64,000 nt of DNA from CATOSP01 sp965205385 (GCA_965205385.1 CBDBGS010000008.1:1736001-1800000); one strand, 5' to 3'. Counted from the first letter of the stretch, positions 25,324-35,100 are shown. Numbers and translations are program-made. Notes: generated by a model not told the origin, from the sequence alone.

Positions 25324-26124
25324 CTACGAGATGCGGCCGATGAATTCTTGCCAGGCCGCGACGCATTTCTCCGGCGCGGAGTGCTGCACGTAACCACTCG
25401 TCCCCGGTATCTCCAACAGCCGGGCGTTGGGCAGCAAGTTCGCCATTCCCACGGTGCGGTCGGGGTTGTTGGCCACGCTGTCTTCCGCCACCATGATCAG
25501 TGTTGGCGTCTGGATTTGAGGCAGAACGTCGGTCAGGTCCTGGGTGGCGAGATACGCCAGGGTTTCCAGGACGACCCGCTGGGAAGTGTTGGACATTTGC
25601 TCCACGTACCATTGGTGGTGCGCCGGGTCGCTGTTGGGGTCGATGCGACGGTCCCCGGTGGCCCGGGCCCAACCAGCCACGCCCTCTTCTTGGACCAACT
25701 TATAGTACTCCTGATACGTGGAAACTCCCGCGAATTTGTACGGAGACGTGCAGACGGTCAGCGAATTCAACCTTTCCGGGTGCTCATGGGCAAACTTAAG
25801 GGAGATGGTGCCACCGACGGTCTCGCCGATCAGATGGGCCTTGTCAACGCCCAGGTAGTCCAGGAGCGCCTGCAGGTCGGTCGCGAAGTTGCTAAGCGAC
25901 CAGTCGTAGCCCTCAGGGGGTACGCTGGAACGTCCGAACCCTCTGGCGTCCAGGCGTATCACCCGGTATTGGCGGGCCAGCAGGGGGACCCAGGCATACC
26001 AGAGGCGTGAGCTTTTAGAGTTGCCGTGATGCAGGACGACGGTCTCAGGGGTGCGCCAAGGGTCGGTGTAATCGTCGTCCTCGTAGTACATCTCCAGCGT
26101 GGGATCAAGCTGGACGGTGGGCAT
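25324..26124 (-). CDS. Alpha/beta-fold hydrolase with atypical nucleophile elbow
   Basis: A 266-residue alpha/beta hydrolase. The oxyanion-side motif VVLHHGNSKSS, the strand-four RLDARGFGRSS and the C-terminal His in GTSGYVQHSAPEKC are normal, and the acid is likely in VAEDSVANN. The nucleophile elbow, which usually reads G-x-S-x-G, is LIGETVGGTIS, so a Thr stands where Ser is expected. The enzyme may use Thr, act by a non-canonical route or be inactive as an esterase. The frame is open from 26139, but ATG 26124 has GGGGAGG six bases upstream. A cupin gene lies immediately upstream in the same direction. Confidence 0.82.
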   Translation of the reverse strand: MPTVQLDPTLEMYYEDDDYTDPWRTPETVVLHHGNSKSSRLWYAWVPLLARQYRVIRLDARGFGRSSVPPEGYDWSLSNFATDLQALLDYLGVDKAHLIGETVGGTISLKFAHEHPERLNSLTVCTSPYKFAGVSTYQEYYKLVQEEGVAGWARATGDRRIDPNSDPAHHQWYVEQMSNTSQRVVLETLAYLATQDLTDVLPQIQTPTLIMVAEDSVANNPDRTVGMANLLPNARLLEIPGTSGYVQHSAPEKCVAAWQEFIGRIS

Positions 26125-26156
26125 GGAGGGCCTCCCCAATTGCCTTAAACGTTGAC

Positions 26157-26507
26157 TTAATCGACCAGGGGAATAGCTATCGAGACCCTGGTCTGGTCGC
26201 CGTGAACTCCCGTGGTGTGGCCCCGTCCGGTCAGGTCGTCGGCCAACATCACATCGCCAGGGCCGAAGATACGAACGGTACCGTCGCCGAGACCGATCTC
26301 CACCGCGCCTTCCAGGGTGATAATGTACTGCCGCCGGGGCGCTACGTGGAAGTCGCTAAAGTGGCCGGAGGGATTGCGCCGAAATTGGATGCCCGTAGCC
26401 GCTTGCATCGCCGTGTTTTCGGCTTCGCGAATCTTCTCGTAGGGCAGGTCTATTTCCTCAAAGTGGGACTCGCCGTCGTTGCCGGTGTAAAGACGCGCAA
26501 CCTGCAT
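26157..26507 (-). CDS. Cupin-domain protein
   Basis: A 116-residue single-domain cupin. The jelly-roll core shows RRNPSGHFSDFHVAPRRQYI, whose His residues are candidate metal ligands, then LEGAVEIGLGDGTVRIFGPGDV and GRGHTTGVHG with the second motif His. Such small cupins bind a metal and act as isomerases, dioxygenases or sensors; the substrate is not clear. ATG 26507 follows GGAGG by eight bases; the frame opens at 26522. It lies 32 bases upstream of the hydrolase gene and the two are probably co-transcribed. Confidence 0.8.
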   Translation of the reverse strand: MQVARLYTGNDGESHFEEIDLPYEKIREAENTAMQAATGIQFRRNPSGHFSDFHVAPRRQYIITLEGAVEIGLGDGTVRIFGPGDVMLADDLTGRGHTTGVHGDQTRVSIAIPLVD

Positions 26508-26662
26508 TGCTATAGCCTCCAATCAGTCTTGGGCAAGGGTCTCGAAGGACAGGCTCCGTTTTGATAGGGTCATTTTAAGGCCCTGAAGATACGGGGGTGA
26601 GCCTGGCAGGGCCATAATAGCAACGCCCTCAACCGGCGTCAACGAGAGTTCTTCGGGGCAGA

Positions 26663-27424
26663 TTAGCCCTTGAAACCTTCGACGTGAACGTTGTCTTGGC
26701 CCGTGGCGCACAGTTCCAGCAGACAGCACCCGGAGCAGCGAGGGACTTTCGCGCATGCCTCCTTGGCGTGACGGTCCAAGAGGGCGTGATACTCCTGAAA
26801 CAACCCTGTGTCGTGGTCGAGGTTGTCCTGGAATAAGTCTTGGTATGCCCGGTAGCCCCCTGTCAAGGGAGTTTCGAAGGGCCCAAGTCGGTTTATGATG
26901 CGGCGCGTGTAGGCGTCGATGACGAACGATGGCTGGCCGGCGGCGTAAAGCACGATGTCGTCCGCGGTCTCGGGACCTATGCCATAGATAGCCAGGAGTT
27001 CTTCCCGCAACTCATTGTGGCCTCGGGACAGAAATGCTCCAAGGTCGCCGCCATAATTCTCCAGGACATGGCTGGCGAAGGCTTTTAACTTTCTGGCCTT
27101 GGCATTGAAGTAGCCTGACGACCGGATGATAGCGGCAAGTTCCTCCTGGGGACGCCGATTGATAGCCTCCAGAGACCAGCAGTCTTCCGCCTTTAGATTC
27201 GCCAAGGCCCGTTCGACGTTGGTCCACGCCGCCGCCTGGGTCAGGATTGCCCCGAGGACGACTTCGAAAGGCCCGTCACCGGGCCACCAGCCCTGTGGAC
27301 CATAGGCGCGGTATAGGCGCCGGTACATGTCCATCAGAAACCCACGCAGTGTCCTCCCACGGCCCTGGACAGGTTGATCGCTGGCGGTCCACTCCATGGG
27401 GTCCAGGGGTGTGTTGGTCTTCAC
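26663..27424 (-). CDS. Endonuclease III-like HhH-GPD DNA glycosylase
   Basis: A 253-residue base-excision repair protein. The helix-hairpin-helix LLAIYGIGPETADDIVLYAA is followed by the catalytic Asp in VIDAYTRR. Cysteines near the C-terminus (CAKVPRCSGCCLLELC) form a C-x5-C-x2-C-x5-C set that should hold a 4Fe-4S cluster. The Lys used by endonuclease III for lyase chemistry, which follows GIG/GVG in bifunctional enzymes (GRKTA), is replaced here by PETA. It may therefore be a monofunctional glycosylase of the methyladenine or MagIII-like type. The start is GTG 27424, whose GTGA overlaps the stop of the upstream SfsA gene, suggesting coupled translation. Confidence 0.82.
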   Translation of the reverse strand: MKTNTPLDPMEWTASDQPVQGRGRTLRGFLMDMYRRLYRAYGPQGWWPGDGPFEVVLGAILTQAAAWTNVERALANLKAEDCWSLEAINRRPQEELAAIIRSSGYFNAKARKLKAFASHVLENYGGDLGAFLSRGHNELREELLAIYGIGPETADDIVLYAAGQPSFVIDAYTRRIINRLGPFETPLTGGYRAYQDLFQDNLDHDTGLFQEYHALLDRHAKEACAKVPRCSGCCLLELCATGQDNVHVEGFKG

Positions 27425-28110
27425 GCTTGGATTGGGAGGGGGCTCGAAAGCTGTATGGAGTCTTCGGTCACCTCACATTTGTACGCGAACGCTTCCACTC
27501 CGGAGGACAGCGCCTGACGAAACACTTGCCCGAAGTCCGGGTCGGCGGCGTCATGGGTGGCGAAGGCTTCGACGTCGCCGCGTTGGATGACGAACACGAC
27601 TGCCGCTTTGTGACCCTCCCTGACGGCCTGCTGCAGGCTCCGCATGTGCTTTGCCCCTCGCGTTGTCGGCGCGTCGGGAAAGAGGCCGACTCCGTCGACT
27701 ACTAGGGTCACCGACTTGGTCTCTATATAGCAAAGCCCCGGTTCGCCTTCCAGCATGAGGTCGAGGCGGCTTTCGCCGAAGGTCACCTCTCGCCGAAGCT
27801 TGGGATAGGCTCGAAAAGGAGGCAACGATTGCCGCTCCAAAGCCTCCGCCACCAGCGAGTTGGGCAACCGGGCGTCCGCCGAGGCCAAAGACTTCCCCAT
27901 CCGCACTAGGGCCAGGTCAAACTTGGTCTTGCGGTGGTCTCCCATAACCGGCTTGAGCTTCACCTTGTAGCCTGGAACAAACATCTCGCGCATGCGGCCA
28001 GAGTTGGCCACGTGGACCATCAACTCTTCACCTTCAACGTCCACAAGGGCCGCGAACCGGTTTAGCCGCGTAATGAACGTACCATTTACCAGGCCGGGGC
28101 CCAGCTTCAT
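27421..28110 (-). CDS. sfsA: Sugar fermentation stimulation protein homolog SfsA
   Basis: A 229-residue SfsA protein. The N-terminal part (GTFITRLNRFAALVDVEGEE, VHVANSGRMREM) is an OB-like domain. It is followed by the nuclease-like core with FGESRLDLMLEG, YIETKSVTLVVDGVGLFPDA and P.T.RG.KH...L......G, all typical of the family. SfsA was named from an E. coli maltose phenotype; the fold suggests nucleic-acid binding. ATG 28110 with GGAG upstream gives the normal family length, although the frame is open to 28377. Its stop overlaps the next gene by four bases. Confidence 0.93.
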   Translation of the reverse strand: MKLGPGLVNGTFITRLNRFAALVDVEGEELMVHVANSGRMREMFVPGYKVKLKPVMGDHRKTKFDLALVRMGKSLASADARLPNSLVAEALERQSLPPFRAYPKLRREVTFGESRLDLMLEGEPGLCYIETKSVTLVVDGVGLFPDAPTTRGAKHMRSLQQAVREGHKAAVVFVIQRGDVEAFATHDAADPDFGQVFRQALSSGVEAFAYKCEVTEDSIQLSSPLPIQA

Positions 28111-28558
28111 ATTGGCGCTCCATGCCGGGGTTGCTACTGGCTTTGGCCCGCGTGGGTCCCCCCGGGCCGCTACCAATCCTAGCAACGCGCAATGGGAGAG
28201 GCAACCTTGCATACCATGGTGGAACCGCCTCAGAGTGTTGAAATCATTAGCGCAGCTTCGCCCACCAGTCTTAACTGCAAAAGCTGGGCCTGGAGAATGC
28301 GATGGCCGTGTAACGGGCTGGAGGGAAGATTGTCCGCATTCCGGGTCAAGCTCGGAATAACCGGCGGATGGGAGCACGAGTCACGGGTGGACATGTCTTG
28401 AATCAAATTATCGGAAGGCCCTGGAACGCTGGTTGCGCCGCTGTTCCGCGCCGTCGGGAGGGCTATAATATGCAAAACAAGGGTGACTCCAAGGTGCGGT
28501 ACCCACGGGGCGTCGCTACGACGCGAGGAGGGATGATCTTGGATAGAGAGGGTGGAGA
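28111..28558. other. Divergent intergenic region with a palindromic repeat
   Basis: About 450 bases between sfsA and pyrF, which diverge, so promoters for both should lie here. A near-perfect palindrome (attccggg / ctcggaat, 28338-28358) matches the palindrome inside the MITE copies, so it may be debris from that family. TATAAT occurs at about 28465 upstream of pyrF, but no convincing -35 stands at standard spacing. No gene was recognised. Confidence 0.45.
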
Positions 28559-29395
28559 ATGGATTCGTTCGTAGAACGGTTGGAGCGCGCGTGTGTGGCC
28601 AACCGCAGCCTGGTCTGTGTCGGGTTGGATGTGGACCCATCTCGTATGCCAGTATCCGACGTGTTGGAGTTTAACCGTGCGATAGTCGACTCAACCCACG
28701 ATCTCGTATGCGCCTATAAGCCCAACCTGGGGTTTTATGAGGCCCTGGGACTTCCAGGGTTGAAGGCGTTGGAAGGTACGATAGACCACATTCGCCAACG
28801 CGCCCCAGGCGTGATTGTCCTGGGGGACGCCAAGCGCGGCGATATCGACGTTTCCGCCGCCGCATACGCCCGGGCCATGTTTCAGGTATGGGACTTCGAT
28901 GCCGTGACGGTCAATGCCTGGGGTGGAAGGGATACTCTGGGGCCGTTTTTGGAAGACCCAAGACGCGGTGCGTTCATCTGGTGCAGGGGGTCGAATCCGG
29001 GTTCGGGAGACCTTCAGGATATGATGGTAAACACGGATGTGGGAACGGTGCCCCTCTACCGGCATCTGGCCCGGTCCGCCGCCGGATGGAACGAACAAGG
29101 CAACCTGGCCCTGGTAATGGGCGCAACATATCCGGAACAACTGACCGAGGTGCGGGAACTTTGCCCGGAGATTCCAATTCTCATCCCCGGTGTGGGGTCA
29201 CAGGGAGGCGGGCTAGAGACGGCCGTGAGGTCCGGGGTGGACTCGCGGGGACGGAGGGCGATAATCAATTCCTCCCGGGGTATTATCTACGCCTCGGAGG
29301 ACTCTGATTTCGCGCAGGCGGCCCGGACGGAAGCTGAGAAGATGCGAGACTCTATCAACGCCGTGCTGGAGGCCGAGGGTAAGGAATGGCCTTAG
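28559..29395 (+). CDS. pyrF: Orotidine-5'-phosphate decarboxylase (type 2)
   Basis: A 278-residue enzyme that makes UMP from OMP, the last step of de novo pyrimidine synthesis. It opens with VCVGLDVDPSRMP, and the catalytic D-x-K-x-x-D is D90-A-K92-R-G-D95 with I96. NPGSGDLQD, the terminal IPGVGSQGGGLE and NSSRGIIYAS bind the phosphate. The length and GSNPGS element are those of the longer, type 2 (MtPyrF-like) form. ATG 28559 follows GGTGGAG. Its last ten bases overlap a DUF951 gene. The remaining pyr genes lie in a separate minus-strand operon 10 kb away. Confidence 0.95.
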   Translation: MDSFVERLERACVANRSLVCVGLDVDPSRMPVSDVLEFNRAIVDSTHDLVCAYKPNLGFYEALGLPGLKALEGTIDHIRQRAPGVIVLGDAKRGDIDVSAAAYARAMFQVWDFDAVTVNAWGGRDTLGPFLEDPRRGAFIWCRGSNPGSGDLQDMMVNTDVGTVPLYRHLARSAAGWNEQGNLALVMGATYPEQLTEVRELCPEIPILIPGVGSQGGGLETAVRSGVDSRGRRAIINSSRGIIYASEDSDFAQAARTEAEKMRDSINAVLEAEGKEWP

Positions 29396-29598
29396 AGCTA
29401 AGAATCGGCGACGTGGTGCGCATGAAGAAAGCCCATCCGTGCGGAAACTATCTCTGGGAGGTCACCCGGCTGGGAGCCGATATAGGGCTGACTTGCCAGA
29501 AGTGCCGGAGACGCCTGATGTTGGCCCGTTCGTATCTACAGAGGCGCGTCCGGGAGGTCGTACCTGCTTCCCACAGCCCTGAGGCCACTCAAACGTAA
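29386..29598 (+). CDS. DUF951 small zinc-ribbon-like protein
   Basis: A 70-residue basic protein of the DUF951 type. It begins IGDVVRMKKAHPCGNYLWEV, with Cys in HPCG, followed by LTCQKCRRRLML with a CxxC pair, so a metal site is possible. In other bacteria such genes stand near ribosome-associated or replication genes, and a nucleic-acid role has been proposed. It overlaps pyrF by ten bases (ATGGCCTTAG), which implies translational coupling. The function remains unknown. Confidence 0.8.
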   Translation: MALELRIGDVVRMKKAHPCGNYLWEVTRLGADIGLTCQKCRRRLMLARSYLQRRVREVVPASHSPEATQT

Positions 29599-29641
29599 CC
29601 GTCCGGAGGGGCGCCGGCGGGAAACCCGGACCCTGGAAAGT

Positions 29642-30601
29642 CTAGGCGTCGGAAGACCCGATCTTGGCGAGTTGGTCTCCATCTTCCCCGGAATCCACCC
29701 AGTCCCACAGGTCGGCATGATATCCTCGCAACTGCTCCGACATGGCGTCGATGAAGCTCCGTACGGCCCTTCCCAGGAACTTGCCTCGAAGCGTACACAC
29801 ACCGATCACCGACCCCGGGAAGATGTGATCGAGGCTAACTACACCCAACTTGTCGTGGTCCTCCGTGTGAAGGGTGAAGTCAGCGGCGATGGCCATTCCG
29901 AGACCGATTTCCACGTATCGCTTGATGGATTCGGTATCGTCCATGGCCAGGACAACCTCGTAGTTGATGCTCTGGTTTTTTAGGGTTTGCTCAACCTTTT
30001 GACGGGTAAGACTTTCTGGTCCCGAGAGGATCAGGGGCCATTCGGCGATGTCCTGCAATTCTATGGGGTGGCGCTCCAGCAACGGGTGACCCGGCGGAGT
30101 CATGAGCACGACATTGTAATCAAAAAGCTCCTGGAATTCGAAAGAAGTGTCGTCGGCGGGCGGGGGTGAACAGAATGCGAGGTCCAGTTCCCCGGATTTG
30201 ACCAGGGATATGAGTTCCGTGTAGGGGCGGGCCAGAAGCCGGATGCGGACGTCGGGAAGCTGGGACCGGAACTCCTGGATGCCCTTGGGCAGGTGGTGCA
30301 TCAACAGGTCGTGATATGCGCCGACCACGAAGGAGCCGAGGCGCTCCGAATAGTCCATCTGAGTCTTGAGGGTGTCCACCGCCCTCACCACGGGTGTGAC
30401 AAGTTCGAGCAGGGTCACACCCTCGGAAGTGAGTTGGATCGGCCGCTTGATGCGGTCGAACAGGGTGATTCCAAACTCACTCTCCAGTTTCCTAAGATGC
30501 GTGGTGACTGTGGGTTGGCCAAGCTCCAAGGTCCGGGCCGCTTTCGATACGCTGCGAAGCCGGGCCACATGGTAGAAGCTGATGAGCTCTCGCAGTTCCA
30601 T
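29642..30601 (-). CDS. LysR-family transcriptional regulator (CysB/Cbl-like)
   Basis: A 319-residue regulator. The N-terminal winged helix-turn-helix is LISFYHVARLRSVSKAARTL, then LGQPTVTTHLRKLESEFGIT, then LFDR. The effector domain has two periplasmic-binding-like lobes: GSFVVGAYHDLLMHHLPKGI starts lobe one, and LDLAFCSPPPADD and MTPPGHPLLERHPIELQDIA sit at the hinge and lobe two. ATG 30601 follows GGAG by eight bases and begins at the canonical MELRELISF position; the frame upstream is open to 30769. It diverges from the ferredoxin gene, which it may control. The AT-rich shared region has a good promoter for this gene. Confidence 0.92.
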   Translation of the reverse strand: MELRELISFYHVARLRSVSKAARTLELGQPTVTTHLRKLESEFGITLFDRIKRPIQLTSEGVTLLELVTPVVRAVDTLKTQMDYSERLGSFVVGAYHDLLMHHLPKGIQEFRSQLPDVRIRLLARPYTELISLVKSGELDLAFCSPPPADDTSFEFQELFDYNVVLMTPPGHPLLERHPIELQDIAEWPLILSGPESLTRQKVEQTLKNQSINYEVVLAMDDTESIKRYVEIGLGMAIAADFTLHTEDHDKLGVVSLDHIFPGSVIGVCTLRGKFLGRAVRSFIDAMSEQLRGYHADLWDWVDSGEDGDQLAKIGSSDA

Positions 30602-30636
30602 TAAGTACGCTCCCGACCGATACCGGATGTTTCGAT

Positions 30637-30665
30637 ATAATATATCATATGTTATCGCTTGACAA
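30637..30665 (-). promoter_or_regulatory. Sigma-70-type promoter of the LysR gene
   Basis: On the minus strand TTGTCA (30665-30660) and TATTAT (30642-30637) are separated by 17 bases, each one base from consensus. The AT-rich symmetrical stretch between them (atatcatatgttat) could also be where LysR-type proteins bind. Transcription would start about 25-30 bases before the ribosome binding site. Confidence 0.7.
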
Positions 30666-30762
30666 AATATATAGCCTGATTCAAAAATGGTATATTCCTT
30701 ATTGAGTTCGCTACGACATGGTATTTGGCGTGGGCGGCTCGCTGTTGAGTGGTTGCGGTAAC

Positions 30763-31011
30763 ATGCCATACGTGATCACCGAACCCTGTATCGGCGTAAA
30801 AGACGCAAGCTGCGTGGAAGTGTGCCCGGTGGACTGCATCCAGACCACCGACGAAGCAGACATGTTCTACATCGATCCAGTGATCTGCATCGATTGTTCC
30901 TACTGTGAGTCGGTCTGCCCGGTCAACGCTATCTTCGACGAGTTCGCTGTGCCCTCGAAGTGGCGTCCATTTATTCTGAGGAACAAGAACTTCTTCGACG
31001 GCAAGTTGTAG
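30763..31011 (+). CDS. 7Fe-type (3Fe-4S + 4Fe-4S) ferredoxin
   Basis: An 82-residue soluble electron carrier. The first Cys set reads CIGVKDASCVEVCPVDC, lacking the second Cys of a normal CxxCxxC triplet, as in 7Fe ferredoxins with a 3Fe-4S cluster. The second set CIDCSYCESVCP is complete for 4Fe-4S. The C-terminal tail NKNFFDGKL is short. The frame is open from 30718, but ATG 30763 starts the standard MPYVITEPCIG. Only a weak ribosome binding site is seen. It is divergent from the LysR gene. Confidence 0.9.
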   Translation: MPYVITEPCIGVKDASCVEVCPVDCIQTTDEADMFYIDPVICIDCSYCESVCPVNAIFDEFAVPSKWRPFILRNKNFFDGKL

Positions 31012-31157
31012 CTCAACCGGAAGACTGCTCCGCTTTGTTTTCTACACCCTCCTAGGCTTCCCACTCCGCGAGGCCAGTTTCCTCGCGACGCGTTGGACTG
31101 TCCACGCCCGGGGGCGGTCGTTTCCATTTCGCATACCAACTTGAACAGGGAGAGCAC

Positions 31158-32111
31158 ATGGCTTTATTTTTGCGTGACGGCGAAGTTTCCCAGGCCATCG
31201 GCATGGACGAGATGTTGGAAGCCATCGAGACCATGCAACGTCACTTCGGCCAGGGAGAAGCGTACAACCTGCCTCGCCGGAAGATAATCGCCGAGGGCGG
31301 GATGCTCTCCGTAATGGGCGGCGGTCTTTACTATGATGACGTTCTGGGCGTCAAGACCTATACCGTGGTGCGGGGCACCTACTCTTTCCAGGTCAGTCTC
31401 TACGACGCCAACACGGGGAGCCTGCTCCTTTACACCCAGGCGAACCGATTGGGGCAGCTACGGACCGGCGCGACTACCGGTGTGGCTGTCAAACACCTTT
31501 CCAACCCCGGCGCCGCCACGGTGGGTATCATCGGGACCGGCCACCAGGCGCCCACTCAGCTAGAGGCCGTGGCCAAGGTCCGGAACATCAAAAAGGTCAA
31601 AGCGTTCAGCCGAACGGCGGAGCGCCGGGAAGCCTTCGCGGCTTCCATGAGCGAGTCCCTGGGCATGGACGTGAGTGCGGTTGGCAGCAGCCAGGAAGCC
31701 GTGTCCGGCAGCGATATTGTCATCTGTATCGCAGCGGCCACGGAGCCGGTGGTGGACGGCGATTGGGTCTCTCCGGGGGCGACGGTCATCGGAGCGGGTC
31801 CGACCACCTGGCGCATCCAGGAAGTCACCGATTCCATGCTCACACGGGCCGACAAAGTGTTTGTCGACTCGGCGGACCAAGCGCCCATCGAAGCTGGAGA
31901 CATGGCCAGTGCGGTGGACCGGGGCGTATTTCAGTGGAGTCGGATGATCGAACTGCGGCACGCGGTTGCGTCGGTGGTGTCGGGGAGGGACAACCCCGAG
32001 CAGGTGATCTACGCCAAGCTCATGGGTACCGGGGTCGCCGATGTGGCGGCGGCCAAGCTGGCGTACGAGAGGGCGAAGTCCAAGGGACTGGGGATGGAGA
32101 TGGACTGGTAG
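31158..32111 (+). CDS. Ornithine cyclodeaminase/mu-crystallin family protein
   Basis: A 317-residue NAD(P)-binding protein. The substrate segment reads GLYYDDVLGVKTYTVVRGTY and RLGQLRTGATTGVAVKHLSN, and the Rossmann loop is VGIIGTGHQAPTQLEAVAKV. GAGPTTWRIQEVTDSML and DSADQAPIEAGDM follow as usual. Family members reduce imines, deaminate ornithine or make N-carboxyalkyl amino acids, so the activity is not fixed by sequence. ATG 31158 follows GGGAG. It converges on carB with only six bases between their stops. Confidence 0.85.
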   Translation: MALFLRDGEVSQAIGMDEMLEAIETMQRHFGQGEAYNLPRRKIIAEGGMLSVMGGGLYYDDVLGVKTYTVVRGTYSFQVSLYDANTGSLLLYTQANRLGQLRTGATTGVAVKHLSNPGAATVGIIGTGHQAPTQLEAVAKVRNIKKVKAFSRTAERREAFAASMSESLGMDVSAVGSSQEAVSGSDIVICIAAATEPVVDGDWVSPGATVIGAGPTTWRIQEVTDSMLTRADKVFVDSADQAPIEAGDMASAVDRGVFQWSRMIELRHAVASVVSGRDNPEQVIYAKLMGTGVADVAAAKLAYERAKSKGLGMEMDW

Positions 32112-32117
32112 CGGGTC

Positions 32118-35100
32118 TCAGGCCCCGTTACGGTACTCCTCGGTGCATTTGACGCTATATCCACCCTCATCCATCAACAAGCTCTCTACGGCCGCCCTGG
32201 CCGTGTCCAAAGAGGTGAAGCAAGGGGTCTGACGTTCCACCGCGGCCCGGCGGATGTGGAAACCGTCCCGCATCACCGCGGTTTCCCCTGACAGGGTGTT
32301 GATCACGGCGCTAACCGTTCCGTCGTTCACTAGGTCAACCACCGTGGGGCTACCCTCACTCAGCATCTTGCTCACCTTGGTCACCGGCATCCCCATGGCG
32401 GAGATCATCGCCGCCGTACCCTCGGTGGCGTAGAGTTTGCAGCCCGCCTGGTGCAGTTCCCGGATAAGGGTCACGGCTTCAGCCTTGTCATGGTCAGCGA
32501 TGCTGAGAAGTACGGACGACTCCTTCTTCAGGTTTAGATTGGCGGCTAATAGCGCCTTGGACAGGGCGTTTCCGAAGTCCCAGTCGATCCCCATCACTTC
32601 CCCGGTGGACTTCATCTCCGGCCCCAGGTGCCAGTCCACACCCACCAGCTTACCCATGGAGAAGACTGGCGCCTTGATCCCAACCAGTTTTTGCCTGGGC
32701 CACAGTCCGCCTTGATAACCTTGCTGCTCAAGGGTCTGCCCGAGCATGACCCGGGTCGCTATTGAAGCCACCGGCACGCCTGTGACTTTCGAGATAAACG
32801 GTATGGTGCGGCTTCCTCTCGGGTTTACTTCGATCACGTAGACGGAAGTAGAGCTTGCGGAATCGGCATCGACGTGGGGGCTGCGGTAGGTGGCGCCTCC
32901 CTCGATGACGAACTGAATGTTCATCAGCCCGCGCACTTCCAAAGCCAGACCGATGCGTGTCGTGTAATCGACCAGGGTGTTGACTTCTTCCTCTGTCAGG
33001 TTCAAGCCTGGGTAGATGGCCATGGAGTCGCCGCTGTGGACCCCAGCCCGTTCGATATGCTCCATGATGCCTGGGATCAACACTTGGGAGCCGTCGCAGA
33101 CCGCGTCAACTTCGCATTCCTTGCCTTCGATGTAGCGGTCGATGAGTACCCGTTTGTCCGGGGCGACTTCGGTGGCCACGGTCAAATAGCGGATGAGTTC
33201 CGAAGCGTTTTGGACTATCTCCATAGCCCTCCCGCCCAGCACGTAGCTGGGCCGGACGATAGCCGGGTAGCCTATGACCTGGGCGACTCGGAGCGCTTCC
33301 TCCACCGAACTGACCGCGGCTCCCGGAGGCTGAGGAATGCCCAGCCGGGCCAAGAACTCCTCGAACCTGTGACGGTCGGATGCAATATCTATGGCCTCCG
33401 CGCTGGACCCGAGAATGGGCAACCCCACCGATGCCAAGGACTGAGACAGGTTGATGGCCGTCTGCCCACCGAATTGAACGACGCAGGGGGGCGGATCGTC
33501 GTCCTCCGTCTCGTTTTCGATGATGTCCCGGACCGACTCCTCGTCCAGGGGCTCGAAGTAGAGCCGGTCGCTGGCGTCGAAGTCGGTGGAGACCGTCTCG
33601 GGGTTGGAATTGATCATGATGCTGCGCACGTCGTTGCGGGATAAAGCCCAGGCCGCATGCACGCTGCAATAGTCGAATTCGATTCCCTGACCAATCCTGA
33701 TAGGGCCGCTGCCGATGACGATGGCCTTGGGACCGGGCAGGGGCAGGGCCTCGTTTTCCTGGTCGTAGGTGCTGTAGTAATACGGTGTGACGGCCTCGAA
33801 CTCGGCGGCGCAGGTGTCCACGGTCTTATAGACTGGGCGGATATCCCAGGAGTGGCGCAAGTTGCGCACCTGCTCCGGCAGCATGTCGGCCAGGGTGCCG
33901 ATCTGGTCGTCGGAGAACCCCAGCCTTTTCGCCCGGAGCAGAAGCTCAGGCGTTACGGTCTCGGAGAGAAGCCGCCGCTCCATAGCCACGATGCGCTCCA
34001 GCGCACTGATGAACCAGGGGTCGATGCAAGTGCGCCTTGTGATCGCCTCACCGTCGACATCCCGGCGAATGGCGGCCATGATAGCCCAGAGGCGCTGGTC
34101 GTTTGGCCCGAACTTCTCGTCGTCCAGCGACATGGCTGGCTGACCCCGCCAGTCCGGGTCTTCCCACAGCAGGGACCGGTTGCCGAGTTCCAGGGCGCGG
34201 GCCGCCTTCTGCAGGGCCGCTTCGAATGAGCGGTCGATGACCATCACTTCGCCAGTGGCCTTCATCTGCGTAGTAGTGCGCCGGTCGCCGTGGGGGAACT
34301 TATCGAAGGGCCATCGGGGCCACTTAACCACGCAGTAGTCAAGGGCAGGCTCGAAGGCCGCTTTGGTCTTATCGGTAACCGCATTGGGTATCTCATCCAG
34401 CCGTTTTCCAACCGCGATCTTGGCCGCAACCCGGGCGATGGGATACCCGGTAGCCTTGCTGGCCAGGGCTGAGCTGCGGCTTACCCTGGGGTTCACTTCG
34501 ATTACGTAGTAGTCCGAGTCCAGGGTATCCGGCAACGCCAGTTCATCCACGACCCAGGGGTGGGGCCGCAGGCCAAACTGTATATTGCAGCCGCCCTCGA
34601 TACCGAGGCCGCGAATGATCTTCAGGCTGGCCGAGCGCAGCATCTGGTACTCTTTGTCGGTAAGGGTCTGGCTGGGCGCCACGACGATGCTGTCGCCGGT
34701 GTGGACCCCCATGGGGTCCAGATTTTCCATGTTGCAGATGGTGATGCAGTTGTCGGCCCCGTCGCGCATCACCTCGTATTCGACCTCCTTCCAGCCCGCC
34801 AGAGAGCGTTCCAGAAGAATCTGGGAAATAGGGCTGGCGGACAGGCCGCTATGTATGATCGCTTCGAACTCCTCCCAGGTGTTGGCGATACCGCCGCCGC
34901 TGCCGCCAAGGGTGTAGGCCGGGCGGACCACCAGGGGCAGCCCGATTTGCCGTCCCAGCCGGCGGGCCTCCTCGGGGGATGAAGCGGTAAAATTCTGGGG
35001 TTCCGGCTCTCCGATTTCGTGGAGAAAGCTGCGAAAGAAGTCGCGGTCCTCCGACCGCCGGATGGTGTCCAGAGGGGTGCCTAACAGGCGCACGTTGTAC

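Noticed and set aside
30659..30696. A plus-strand promoter TTGACA/TATATT for the ferredoxin
   Set aside because: The spacing is 26 bases, far beyond the normal range.
33657..34229. Long plus-strand frames opposite carB (for example 190 codons)
   Set aside because: They are antisense shadows of a highly conserved gene, with no ribosome binding sites or motifs.
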